Below, piece by piece: positions 39,746-50,720 of a stretch of 64,000 nucleotides of DNA. Where the stretch lies: the NCBI GenBank assembly GCA_020746835.1, contig JAGPNK010000013.1, positions 1 to 64,000 on the forward strand. The letters run 5' to 3'. Position numbers and translations under genes: made by a program. The notes beneath the pieces were generated by a model. That model was given only the letters and a program-made list of their open reading frames with translations, made no database searches and had not been told where the DNA came from. Source of the DNA: Stachybotrys elegans. Its lineage: Eukaryota; Ascomycota; Sordariomycetes; Hypocreales; Stachybotryaceae. Position 1 is the stretch's first letter, and each line of letters begins with the position of its first letter.

Positions 39746-42230
39746 ACAAAGACTGCAAACAACAAAGATATGAAAGGGAGACTTGTGATGATGCCTTTTA
39801 CATTAAATAGTGCCATACAGGACAACCTGGCAACGTCGGTATAGAACCGAAAGTCGTAACGTCAGAGGGGGGCAAGGGAGCGGCTTGGATGGATCAGATA
39901 CCGATCTAGAAGGACGTGCTAGGGTGGAAGGTTAGAGGCGACAGGAAATTAACGAATATACGAATGAACCCAAGAATTGATGAGTAACGCTCGAATCTGT
40001 CCCACAGGGAACAGAGGGACGAAAGATGCACCAGAATCATCGTACTGCACACGGCTTTACGTGGCCCATGTTGCGACCACCCACCATCTCACGGGGCACC
40101 ACCACAACAACAATACTAGTGCCTAGGTAAAACAGCAACAAAGGCGTCAATATTGAGATAGCTAGGTGCATGACTAATCGCATCCCCCAAGTATACGGTA
40201 TATACTACAAAGAAACAGAGATCAACTGGGTCAAAGTGATTGGCACATCTTTCCATGCTAGCTCACTGCGGAGCATCAGCGACGGAGTGACGGAGCGGCG
40301 ATGGACAAGGGGTATGGATTCGTCAGAGGAGAGCGTGAATCAAAAGCGTGGTGTTGGATGGCTGTGAAACATGTGACGCGCGACCAGCCCCTCCTGAATT
40401 GTACTCTACGCGTGAGCGAACGCGCTGGACACTGATGCTGCTCGCTCATGGGTGCCAGAGACGAGGCAGGGTGAGACAGCCAGTAGCGAATCAGACAATG
40501 GATGGAGCCCGCCACCCAATGGCGGGGTGATTAAAACGCGAGCCCGGCGCGTTGGAGCGGGAGGCGTCGAGAGCTAGCGCGTCGCGGTACCTAGTAAGAA
40601 GTAATTGCCTCGCTGGAGGAGGAAGGGAGGGGGGCAGTGAGAACAAGCCCACATGGGCTAGCTGCACGCGATAGGACAGGCGGTCAGGCCTTTGCGCCTA
40701 CAAATGGGCCATACACAGTGGTCGTCACGCCCTGCATGTTAAACGGCGCCAATGGGCGAACCGCTTCAAAGACCCAGGGGCCGTGGCCAGGAGCCACCTC
40801 GTGAGCCAATCAGCTTTTGTTGCTTGGGCCTATTTGGGCCAGCACGCGACCCACAATCAGGCCAGCGTGCATCGAGGCATGTCCGCTCCGACCAAACAAT
40901 AACAACAACACCAGCGGCCAAAACAATAACAATGACATCGTGAAGCGGAGAGAGTCGACGTGATATTCCACGAGGGGGTCGTGTTAAGTCTGACCCCCTA
41001 CATGCTCGAATAAGCAAAAAGATACTTTGTGAGAAGTACACTATCAGTAGGTGGTTGTGGAAGTGAATACGTTTTTATTTTACTTATTGCCAGTGCCTAC
41101 CTTTTTGTACGTAGGGTGTCCGAATAAGACGCTAGCTTCTTGATGTTGCACAGGGCCTGCCAATATGGACTAGGAATTGCTTAATGGATGCGAGGTGCTT
41201 GAACGTGCCTTGCGTCTGGTATGTGCCTATGTGAAGATGTATGCTGTTCCATATTAATCCTATCTTGCATTCAGGCACCAGTAGCCTCTGCCTCAGCACG
41301 TGGCCATGTATGGTTTGCTTCACATTATAATCACGTTGTCCAGGTGCCGTCAGCAGTCAGAAGTGGAAGACTTCAGACGAAAGCTGAGGCAATATGATGA
41401 TGATCGTCGCCTAAGAGTAGGTTCTTCGCACAAAGAGATACGATTTTCGGAAGACAAAGGGGATCAGAGGATGGGTTTGACCTGGTTCGCCTGGTGCCAA
41501 TGTCAACCGAAAGGCAACGGTGCCATGAAGAGAATGTGAATATGGTAGACGAACAAACATTGATTCGATACGGACCACAGGATCTTTCGCTGGGCGCTTC
41601 GGAACAACTATTCAGAATAGATATGGGACTCTGGTGCTGGAAAGAAAGGTACTTGGTGTGCAAGTACCCGAGTCAAGGCACCCTGACGGTAGCGGCATGC
41701 CGCCCTTGACCCGCGTTTATTATTCTCTGACCTGGAGCACGCCAAACAGCGCCACCCAATGGGGCATGGTCGCAATTGGTCTCTTAGCGCGCTTCCCCCA
41801 ATACCTCACCTACCTCACCACCTCCCTCTCAATCAGCGGCCATCACGACGCAACTACACCTTCAGCCTGCCTATCGTCACCTTGGCTCCACGGCGTCGCT
41901 CCCAACCCCTCACGACCTCCTCGACGGCACCAAACGGCATAGTATCCTGCAATCAGCTTTATTCGCCCGCTACACTCGCACTCGACGCCTCTGCCGCTCA
42001 TCCTGCCCTTGCGAGACAGATGCGATAATCACCAACCCAACCCCCTCAGGCCATAGCCATTTCTTATCTACTCGGAACGAAACACGGCTCATCATAATTT
42101 GCGTGCCGAAGAAGCGCCTTTGATAACTCTCTCGCACCAACTCAGATAGCGCCCGTCGACGCAACTCTTCACCCACCATCCACTTGCCCGTGCAGGTGGT
42201 GTAGGCTGCCTTGGTTCGAGCGTGTTGACC
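39746..42230. other. Intergenic region upstream of the Fzr1/Cdh1 gene
   Basis: 2.5 kb without a supportable gene. From about 41,750 to 42,230 the plus strand is rich in C and ACC/CTC words and looks like a long leader for the cell-cycle gene that follows. Frames at 40.7-41.7 kb overlap on both strands and have no motif. Confidence 0.5.
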
Positions 42231-44198
42231 ATGACGATTCATGCAGACCCGGCGGCACCCGCCCCGTTATCATCAGTTCAATCATCCGTACCTCCATCGA
42301 AAAGAGCCATGAGCGACAACAAAACCCCTCCTCTCAACACAGCCGGCCGTCTGGGCACCCCGCCGCCACCCTTGGAACGAGGCAGGTTAGAGTCAAGAAG
42401 TAAGATGGAAACACAGTCGGGTCGGCGCACTCGTGCCACGGCAAGAGCAAGTGATGCGTCCCGCACGAGCGGTCTTGATGCCGACGGTCTTGACCACGCT
42501 CTCCTGCGCGAGATGCAACGCTCACAGCGAGAGAGCACCCCCAACCCGAGTCCTCATAGGAAACGCCAGCGCATAACGGGAGACAGGTTCGTACACGGTT
42601 TCCTCTGTATCAGCTACAGAGTGCTGACTGTTGGTCTAGGTTTATTCCCACTCGCTCGGGACAGGATTTACAAGCCAGCTTCAGCTTGTTGCATGAAGAT
42701 GGCTCCCCCGCAACACCATCAAAACAAAAGAAACGCACCCCTCACGGTGAGCTTCATTTCCAGAAGAGTAAGGCGATCCACACCTCCGATCATCTTGACT
42801 GTACTCAATGTTAACCCATCGCCAGCCGAGGAAGCAAATCGCACGTTTTCATCATTGTTGCGTGCTGAATTGTTCGAGGGATCAGTCCCTCAAACTGCAC
42901 CGTCTGCTATGCTATCATCAGACCATGGCATATCAACGTCATCCCATATCAATCCCCACGACGGAACCCGTGCCCACACGCCACCAACCAACAGCCCTAC
43001 AGCTACTTTGCCTTCCTCACTAACCCCCTCCACACCTCACAAGAACCTCTTCTCATATATGTCACCTCGCCACCACAGCCAGAATGCAGGCCATCCCACA
43101 CCCTCTAAAACGCCTCAAAGCAGGCGAGGTCCCAATATGGATACGAGGGCCGAGATATACAGTCTTTCCCCGGTGCGGTACGGTAGTCAACAGATGCTTC
43201 TCAGCCCTCGGCGCCAACCCCGAGCAGTGAGCAAGGTCCCCTACAAAGTCCTAGATGCACCCGAACTCGCCGACGACTTTTACCTCAACCTGGTCGACTG
43301 GGGCAGTGCCAATGTGCTGGGCGTAGGATTAGGCTCCAGCGTGTACCTCTGGAATGCCCAGACGAGCAAGGTCGATAAGCTGTGCACACTCGAGGACGAC
43401 ACAGTAACGAGTGTGTCATGGATCCAGAAAGGAACACATCTCGCCATCGGCACGGGCAAGGGGCTGGTTCAGATTTGGGATGCGGAGAAGAGCAGGAGAC
43501 TCCGAAACATGACTGGACACACCGGCCGGGTAGGCTCACTGGCCTGGAACACGCACATCTTGACCTCGGGTTCACGTGATAGAACCATCTATCATCGAGA
43601 CGTCAGGGCACCCGACCAGTGGCTGAGGAAACTGGTTGGCCATAAGCAGGAGGTCTGCGGATTGAAATGGAACTGCGAAGATGGTCAACTAGCCAGTGGT
43701 GGCAACGACAACAAGCTCATGGTGTGGGACAAGCTGTCAGAAACGCCGCTCTGGAAGTTCTCGGACCACACCGCTGCTGTAAAGGCCATATCATGGTCAC
43801 CGCACCAACGAGGCCTGCTGGCTTCTGGCGGTGGTACTGCCGACAGACGCATCATCTTTCATGATACTGTTAAAGGCACCGTTATCAACGAGATCGATAC
43901 CGGCAGTCAAGTTTGCAACATCGCATGGTCGAAGAACTCCAACGAAATCGTGTCAACGCATGGTTACAGCCAAAACCAGATCGTTGTCTGGAAATACCCG
44001 TCCATGACCCAGGTTGCGAGCCTGACTGGACACACCTACCGTGTGCTATACTTGGCCATGAGTCCAGATGGTCGCGTGGTCGTAACTGGCGCAGGTGACG
44101 AGACCCTACGATTCTGGTCAGTATTTGGACGACGGCCAGGCGCTCGTGAAGACGGCGAAAGCGGCGGGCGCCTAGCGGAATGGGGTGTCATCCGATAG
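42231..44198 (+). CDS. cdh1: APC/C activator Fzr1/Cdh1 (WD40)
   Basis: Substrate adaptor and activator of the anaphase-promoting complex in late mitosis and G1. Three exons (42231-42586, 42640-42767, 42826-44198) join in frame to 618 residues. The C-box DRFIPTRS (residues 118-125) is created exactly by splicing across intron 1. It is followed by GQDLQASFSLL, LHFQKTEEANRTFSSLLRAE and TPHKNLFSYMSPR. The propeller begins at LSPRRQPRAVSKVPYKVLDA and DDFYLNLVDWGSANVLGVGL, with seven blades to the end. The last two residues are Ile-Arg, the IR tail that docks on APC3. The basic, S/P-rich N-terminus carries several possible CDK sites (SPHRK, TPPTN, TPHK), which usually block APC binding when phosphorylated. 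The N-terminal KTEEANRT segment separates it from Cdc20. Confidence 0.94.
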   Translation: MTIHADPAAPAPLSSVQSSVPPSKRAMSDNKTPPLNTAGRLGTPPPPLERGRLESRSKMETQSGRRTRATARASDASRTSGLDADGLDHALLREMQRSQRESTPNPSPHRKRQRITGDRFVHGFLCISYRVLTVGLGLFPLARDRIYKPASACCMKMAPPQHHQNKRNAPLTVSFISRRVRRSTPPIILTVLNVNPSPAEEANRTFSSLLRAELFEGSVPQTAPSAMLSSDHGISTSSHINPHDGTRAHTPPTNSPTATLPSSLTPSTPHKNLFSYMSPRHHSQNAGHPTPSKTPQSRRGPNMDTRAEIYSLSPVRYGSQQMLLSPRRQPRAVSKVPYKVLDAPELADDFYLNLVDWGSANVLGVGLGSSVYLWNAQTSKVDKLCTLEDDTVTSVSWIQKGTHLAIGTGKGLVQIWDAEKSRRLRNMTGHTGRVGSLAWNTHILTSGSRDRTIYHRDVRAPDQWLRKLVGHKQEVCGLKWNCEDGQLASGGNDNKLMVWDKLSETPLWKFSDHTAAVKAISWSPHQRGLLASGGGTADRRIIFHDTVKGTVINEIDTGSQVCNIAWSKNSNEIVSTHGYSQNQIVVWKYPSMTQVASLTGHTYRVLYLAMSPDGRVVVTGAGDETLRFWSVFGRRPGAREDGESGGRLAEWGVIR

Positions 44199-45224
44199 AC
44201 GCCAACAAGGGTGCCCCAAAATCCGGGACACTTCGATGTATTTTTACTGGATACAACTCCATCTACTTGGAGGCTACTTTCATGGTTGGTCAAAAGGGGC
44301 AAATATCTGATGCTCCAACTATCGGAGCAAAGCAGAAGCATGCATGGCGATGGGCATGGTCGTATCACTCATGAGTATCGGCGCTTATGTTGTTGTCGTC
44401 AGCCACCGGGCAGCTGATTTCTGCAGCTTGTAACATTTTACGTCGCCGTGGGGTTTTCATTCTTTTATGAGTTCATTGTTTCTGGCTTGCGGGCGGCATC
44501 ATATCGGTGTTGGGTGGATTTGCTCTCCGCAGCGGCGAGATTTTACAGCAACGGGACATTTGATTCGTGTACAGGGAGAACCGGCGGTTTCGGGCAGAGG
44601 CGGGAGAACTGGGCGGGTTGGAATGGGCATTATGAATAGCTACAGCGATGTCTTTGTTTTCGTATTAGCATAGCGTAACCAGCGAAAGTAACAGACAGAA
44701 CTTCCAGATGCTGAAAACGCACAATAGCTCATAAAAGAATCATGGTATTCAGTCGGTTTCTGGTATACAGTATTGCACACGTAGTGGGATAAGCCCAACA
44801 TACATCTACATAAGAATGGTAACACAGTTATACAACGTGGAATCGTATAGTTAGGTGTGTATCATTGCCAGCTAGAAAAGGAAGAAAACCGCTACCGGCA
44901 CAGCCAGGTTTAAAGCAGCCCAGCTGGCTCACCATAACGACATGACATCATCATCTCATCCACATTCCAGCCAAAAGCTAATAAAAAAAAACAGAAAAAA
45001 GAATAAGAATAAGAAAACGCAATTGGTGGTAACATCGAGCCATCAACGCAAAATGAAAGCAAAGAGAAAGAAGAAGGGGAAAAGTAAGGAAAACCGGCGC
45101 TCTCGTATTATCTGCCTGTCACCACTGGTATCGCATCATGAACGAAGAAGAAATCCACACGTCTAGAAAGAAAACAAAGATATGAAAATCCCACGACCAA
45201 CCCCGTCCTTCCCCCTGCATAGCG
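44199..45224. other. Intergenic region between convergent Fzr1 and GPC acyltransferase genes
   Basis: 3' flanks of two converging genes. An A-rich stretch (about 44,980-45,090) sits on the plus strand before the GPC acyltransferase stop. No supportable gene. Confidence 0.6.
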
Positions 45225-46907
45225 TTACGCCTTTGGTATCTTTCGCTCCCGAGCGACGTCCCTGACTCCCTCATCCAAACTTGTTGTAGTAGCTGTTGCA
45301 GGGGCTGTCTCGTCGAGAAGAGGAATCTGGTCCATGGCTGTAGCTCGGGCAACCGCGCCAGCAGGTTTATCCATAGCGCTGAGTAGGCCTTTCTCTGACT
45401 CGGCGGTGGCTTTGCCGGCGTCGCCTTCGGGAGCCGAAATGCTACCAGTCGGCGCACCAGGAGCGTCAGGATGAGGTGTCATGAGTGGTGATTGGAACAT
45501 CACATCAGGTGTGTTCTGCCATTTCATGACTTCGGATTTCATTGCCTCCAGTTCCTTCTGGAACCGCTTGCCAAAGACATCAATGTAATAGGTCGAACCA
45601 TTCCATATACTCCAGGCGAAGACGATGATGAGGAAGGCAGAAGATGCGAAACGGCTGTAGAACCAAAGAGGGCAAGGCAGCATAGTGAGGATCGCATAAC
45701 AGTATTGAATCATCATGAAAGCCGGTTCCTGAAGGGCTTCGGGGAGAGAAAGGACAAACTTCCCGATCCAGGTCTTGGAATACGATCTTCGAAGCCAGGT
45801 GAACGAGGTAGGTCGACCAGCGGCAATCTTGTCGCGACGTCGGACAGTGATGAAGAAGTAGTAGCTCAGCTGCCAGATAGCATATGGGATCGAGCTCCAT
45901 GCCAACATGGAGAGAAGATTCGCGTACGCAGTTGGCGACCCTGGCTCCGAGTTCTTGATGGTCCAGATACCCGGGAACCGCTCTTTTTGCACCTCCTGTG
46001 GGAAGAGATGAACAAGACAGTGAAGTGTTGCGCAGGGCATGATGTGTATGAATAGCGATGTGACCTTGTCGAAACTGTGGAAGACGAGAGAGTTGCGCCA
46101 CATGATGATGGCCACCGCGTTGTTTCCATATGCTAGACAGTAGGCGGCCATGAAGAGGCGCTTTGAGCCTGGAAAGACCCAGATGCTGAGGGACAGGAGG
46201 ACGTTGACGAAGTAGCAGAGGTCGACGAGGAAGTAATGCATGCCTCGACGGTGGTAGGAGATGATGCGGATCGGCATGAAGTATATGAGCTGCGCGGTGT
46301 ACCAAAGATGGAAATGCTGAGGAAATCCACCAATGAGATAGCCACTTATAAAGATGTTCATGACGCCTCCAATAAAAGATATCTTCTCGCGGAGGCTGAC
46401 GGACTTTGTGTCGTTCCACTGCCTGCCGAGCTTCTCGACGCGCTGACGCATGCGCCTTCTATACCGATCGAGTCGTTCGTCAGCCGAGGGGACGCGGCGG
46501 CGCCATTCTTCGACCATGCGCTCGCGAGCCAGCGACGTCTTCGACTTGAAGACATCGCGCGATCGGCGCACCTTGTCGGTCTGAGCCGAGATGCCCTTCT
46601 GCAGCTTTTCGAGCTGCTGAGGCAGGGCAAAGTTGTCGAGAAGGTCGAGGACGGTGAGTCGGTCTAGAGGGGGGATCGAGTCCCAGTCGTCTTGGTAGGA
46701 GCTGCTCCCCGAGAAGGAAGGGTTCCTGGACAGCTTGGGCGACGAGGCGCCGAGAGTAGGGGTATCGAGAATGGCATGGTCAGGAGGTGATGAGCTGAGG
46801 GGAGATGAGGGCTCGAGGTCGGTAGGTGCGAGGGTTTCGCCATCCAGGTTCATAGAATCCGGTCTCCTTTTGATGGGAATCGGCGCCGTTTTCGGTTCGT
46901 CGTCCAT
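45225..46907 (-). CDS. GPC1: Glycerophosphocholine acyltransferase (Gpc1 family)
   Basis: Gpc1 acylates glycerophosphocholine with acyl-CoA to lysophosphatidylcholine, part of phosphatidylcholine remodelling (DUF2838 family). A single exon encodes 560 residues. Residues 1-100 are acidic and S/P-rich. Residues about 95-170 form a charged helical stretch (QQLEKLQKGISAQTDKVRRS, RYRRRMRQRVEKLGRQWND). About eight membrane helices follow between residues 175 and 440. Conserved signatures are FPQHFHLWYTAQLIYFMPIR and RRGMHYFLVDLCYFVN. Others are AYGNNAVAIIMWRNSLVFHS, FDKVTSLFIHIMPC and FFITVRRRDKI. The C-terminal 80 residues are polar (MKWQNTPDVMFQSPLMTPHP). No intron is needed. The start ATG 46907 opens MDDEPKTAPIPIKRRP. 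Confidence 0.93.
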   Translation of the reverse strand: MDDEPKTAPIPIKRRPDSMNLDGETLAPTDLEPSSPLSSSPPDHAILDTPTLGASSPKLSRNPSFSGSSSYQDDWDSIPPLDRLTVLDLLDNFALPQQLEKLQKGISAQTDKVRRSRDVFKSKTSLARERMVEEWRRRVPSADERLDRYRRRMRQRVEKLGRQWNDTKSVSLREKISFIGGVMNIFISGYLIGGFPQHFHLWYTAQLIYFMPIRIISYHRRGMHYFLVDLCYFVNVLLSLSIWVFPGSKRLFMAAYCLAYGNNAVAIIMWRNSLVFHSFDKVTSLFIHIMPCATLHCLVHLFPQEVQKERFPGIWTIKNSEPGSPTAYANLLSMLAWSSIPYAIWQLSYYFFITVRRRDKIAAGRPTSFTWLRRSYSKTWIGKFVLSLPEALQEPAFMMIQYCYAILTMLPCPLWFYSRFASSAFLIIVFAWSIWNGSTYYIDVFGKRFQKELEAMKSEVMKWQNTPDVMFQSPLMTPHPDAPGAPTGSISAPEGDAGKATAESEKGLLSAMDKPAGAVARATAMDQIPLLDETAPATATTTSLDEGVRDVARERKIPKA

Positions 46908-48877
46908 GATGATGTTCGCTACTTGCTGAGCAGATGCAAAATCGTCACACAGCTCAGTCGAGAGACATGGACCTCAGTCTGACACGGGCAGAGAAACAGG
47001 AGAAGCGCTAGCCAGACGGTTGGCAGCTCGGCTTAGTAGTAGTGTAGGAGCGTAGGTCGATAGTATATGCGCAGACGGAGAGGAGGGGGGAAAGGGGGGG
47101 GAGGAGATAGGATGAAAAAGTTGATTGAATAAGAGAAGCCCAGGTGACAACTGCAGACGTTGCAAATTCCTGGTCACGCAAGAAAGTTAGCAAGGCAAGG
47201 CCAGGCAAGAGAACAATGACCGAATTGCACATGTACGTACATAAAGCGGTGGCACACCCTTGCAGGTGCCTGGGAGCCGGGATACAGGCAGATACTTAGA
47301 GGTACACTCAACCCAACGACTTGGTAATTGGTACGGATGGATCCTACTGCCAAGGTGGTGCCCGACATGCCTTGCCCAACAAAACAAATTATTATATCAT
47401 ACGCTGTTTCAAGGGAGCGCACGCCCAGGAAATTTTGGGTTTCCTGCTGAGCCAGTATACAAAACAAAGCAAGGAAGCAGTGCATTGGAGAGAGGGCGGT
47501 TATCACGGCTGTGTGTACCGCCACAAAGCGGAAATTGAGCTTGGGACCTACGGTAGGTCGGTACATTAGGGGGGATGAATGCTTAGTACTGCCTCCGAAT
47601 GCTGTCATCCTGCTTGTCTGCTGCACTTTGGAGGGAGGGGGATCTGCCTGCAGCGCCGTCTGTCGGCAACTGTTTTTTAGCGCCGACACACCTTCACACG
47701 TGGCACTCTCTCAGACAACAGGCTGAGGGCGAGGTGGCGGACCTACGACACGCAAACAAGATGCCAGGACTGCTGCAACTTTAACTATGGATGGCATCGT
47801 GAGATCCCCCTAGCAGCGAAGGCCGTCAGAAATTATTTATATTATTATACATGCGGGTCGCTCTCGGGGCCTTCTTCAGGAGGAGCAGGTTTCTTCATGT
47901 ACAGCCGTGTAGAGAAAGAAGTCAGTGGGGAAACGGGGCCCTCAGGATGTTCCATTTTAGCATCCATAGATGTGGGGGTCTGGCTTCTCAGTAGCTTATC
48001 GGCACCAAGCTTCACAAACTGGCCCCGGCTGCCTTTGTGTCTGAGGTACTGCGTAATGCTCCTCGAGTAAGGTGTATGCACGGTGAGCATCTGTATGCGG
48101 GGACCTACCTCAACAAACTGCTCCTCACTCTGGGTGTATAAGCACCGAGCGCATACTTGGAGTTGTTTCTCTCACCCGTAGCAACCTTGGACCAGCTCTC
48201 GAATGTACTTTTTGTCTATCACCATGCGCTTCGTGTAGCCCATGGATCTTCAAGAGGCTGGGGTTGCTCATAGTGGCCTTTGCTAGGTCGGGTCCAGCCG
48301 CGCAAAGTGCCACATGATCAGACATGTGTCATGATGTACGTCCTGCCAGCCAGCATCAGTAGGGACGGTGCAGCTCCGGTCTCTGGACCAAGGCCTGCTG
48401 ATAGGCCTGGGAGTATTCGCTTCTGGTGAATCCAGGCACGTTATCAGCCCAGGTGCCTGCATCGTCGCATGTGGTTGGTCAATAGCACACCTTCACGGGT
48501 ATCCAGATGCAGACTTCTTGACGGGAGCGCTCTAGGCTTCGAGCCGGGTTCCCCGACCAAAAGTGGGACTGGGGAAGTTGCGGCAAAGAACAAGCAACAG
48601 GCAGACTCGACGGTAGTATAGAGGCTATCGTGAAAATAGGAGGACCACCTACGCGTCAAAGGCCCGGCTGGTGGGGTTCTTCCCGGTAGGGAATTGAAGG
48701 TCTAATGATTACAGACGCAGCGGTTAGGCACCATCACGGGCAGTATTCATCAGCCAAACGAGGAAGGCTCGTCAAATGGACAAGCATAATTCTGAACTGT
48801 GTGGGATGCAATACAGGGCGCCTTCTTTTTATACAGGGCATGATCCGATGCCTGGCTATGGTAATACAAGGGGTATC
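46908..48877. other. Intergenic region upstream of the GPC acyltransferase gene
   Basis: About 2 kb without a supportable gene. It covers the promoter side of the GPC acyltransferase and the 3' flank of TFIIE alpha. A purine-rich plus-strand tract lies at 47,075-47,115. Short frames on both strands lack motifs. I looked for tRNA B-box patterns and found none that folds. Confidence 0.5.
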
Positions 48878-50206
48878 TCACACATCCTCAAACTCAAGCT
48901 CCTCGTCGTCATCATCTTCGTCGTCGTCCTTGTCATCAGCGACGCCTATGTCTTCCTGCTCCACCTTGACCCGCTTGACCTGTCGTTCCTCAGGTTCTTG
49001 TGGTGGAGGTACATCTACGGTCACCTCTTCCATTTCTTCATCCTCATCTTCGTCGTCGTCATCATCTTCCTCTTCCTCCATCTCACGAGCCCTCTCGGCT
49101 GCCTGTTCGGCCTTGAGTCGCTCAAAGATATCGTCAATTTGTGCGCTCGTGTTGGTGTCCACGTTGCCCGTAACCGCCTTCGTGTTGGCTTCCTCTTTGA
49201 CTGGCAATGCGCCAGCAGCAGCTGTTCCTGCGAAGGACTCGCCTGTCACCGTACTGTTGGACATCCACGATGGCAGTGCGTTCTGCTTGGCCGCCTTTTC
49301 TTTGCGTGCACGTTCTGCCTCCTTCTCCGCTTCCGAAGGGCCATCTGATGCGGAGATATTAACTGCAATAGACTGTGGCCCGAGGTTGCTCAGTCCCTTA
49401 ACAGCCATTGGTCGGTTTCCGTCCGAGTCGACTGGGATTGTGGCAGCTCTCTGGTGCGTGGCATCGCGGACCACTGGTCTTGCTTTAGATAGGGCTCGGT
49501 CAAAATCGCACTCTGGGATATGGACAGCGTCGATCTGCGGTAGAAGCTCGCTAATAAACTTGAACTGGTCGTTAAGGCGGGTTGACTGCTCGTGGCCACC
49601 TGAATTGCGATCCGCCTCAAACGTCAAGGTATGGTGGCATCGATGGCACAGGAACCCTTCAGGGCCGACGTTATCTAGGACCTCCATTGCAGTCCATTCT
49701 GCCTTGCAAAAAGAGCAGAAGTACTCTTTCTTCTCGTTGACTGGCACCGTGCTGCCTTGGACTTCCTTGTCGATATTATAAACGCGCCACTTGATGGCAT
49801 CGATGGTATGTCGATAATTGATGTAATACCACGTCCGGTTACTCGGTCGCGGGTTTCCTTCTCGCAGCTCTGCTCTCGTGTGTCTAATGATGGGCCTGTG
49901 GTCAGCTCGTCGCCCTTCTGCCGGGCTGCCATGGGAGGGTATGCTTACACTGTGAGAAACCTATCCTCGCGCAATTTACCACAAATCTTGTGCAGGTCCT
50001 TGGTGTTGATGGCCATGAGGTAAGCGAGGTCGTCGTCGCGAAGCCTATTGCATCCGTTCAGCACGCGCATCCGCAGGCGCAAGGTGCAGGGCAAGGCAAA
50101 CGTCTACCTACGCTTCATGGAGGATGAGCGCATCGATGACCAGAATGTCGCGGGTCGGGTAGAACGCCCGCATCACGGACTTGACGAGGGTCACGGCCAA
50201 ATCCAT
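48878..50206 (-). CDS. TFA1: Transcription initiation factor TFIIE alpha subunit
   Basis: TFIIE alpha recruits TFIIH to the RNA polymerase II pre-initiation complex. Three exons (50206-50112, 50044-49949, 49883-48878) join in frame to 398 residues. The N-terminal winged-helix domain starts MDLAVTLVKSVMRAFYPTRD and continues DDLAYLMAINTKDLHKICGK, LREDRFLT and TWYYINYRHTIDAIKWRVYN. The zinc ribbon has C120-S-F-C123 and C143-H-R-C146. The C-terminal half is polar with long acidic runs (EEEEDDDDDEDEDEEMEE, then EDDDDEELEFEDV) and a conserved ALPSWMSNSTVTGE motif. In the family these regions contact TFIIH and TFIIE beta. The donor of intron 2 was chosen as GTAAGC because it alone restores TVHTRAEL. 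It is divergent from SMC1. Confidence 0.95.
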
Positions 50207-50720
50207 GATGGCTGGGCAGGAGATTGTGGTTGGCGAGGGCGAGGAACGCAGAAGAAAGAATAGATTCTTTAGAGAAGTGCATGATAGCACCCCGTTATAC
50301 CTTACCTAAGGTTAGAAGTAGGCTAGGATGACAAAAAATGCGCTAACTCTTAGCGTGCACGGAAATACACCAGGCACATTACCTAATCCTCCCAATGCTC
50401 CTGTTAGGCGTGGAAAGCGCGACGCGTTAAGCTGGGGACTATCTTAGATGTTCGTTGCGCGCACCACCATATCAACACATTCTTTTTTTGCCTGAAGATT
50501 ATGACCTGCTCAGGGACTCGGCTCCCACATTGAGCGCGCTATAGCTCCAACTAGACTGGGAATACACGCGCCATAATCTAGCAACAGAAACAACAGCATT
50601 GTTCCGGGCCGACGTCCTCGTTGCAGCCACGCGCGAACCCCGCGACCTTCACTACGAGCCCGATTGCGCCGCGAGAGCAACGACTCCAGATCAGGGACGC
50701 TTATCCTTCCAACCGTCACC
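50207..50720. promoter_or_regulatory. Divergent promoter region TFIIE alpha / SMC1
   Basis: 514 bases separate the start codons of two essential divergent genes and must contain both promoters and leaders. No TATA-like element was assigned. Confidence 0.55.

Noticed and set aside
45580..46419. Minus-strand 279-codon His/Arg-rich frame inside the GPC acyltransferase gene
   Set aside because: Alternate-frame shadow of a clearly conserved membrane enzyme.
48705..49781. Plus-strand 358-codon Ser-rich frame
   Set aside because: Antisense to TFIIE alpha. The Ser runs are complements of the acidic GAT/GAG runs.
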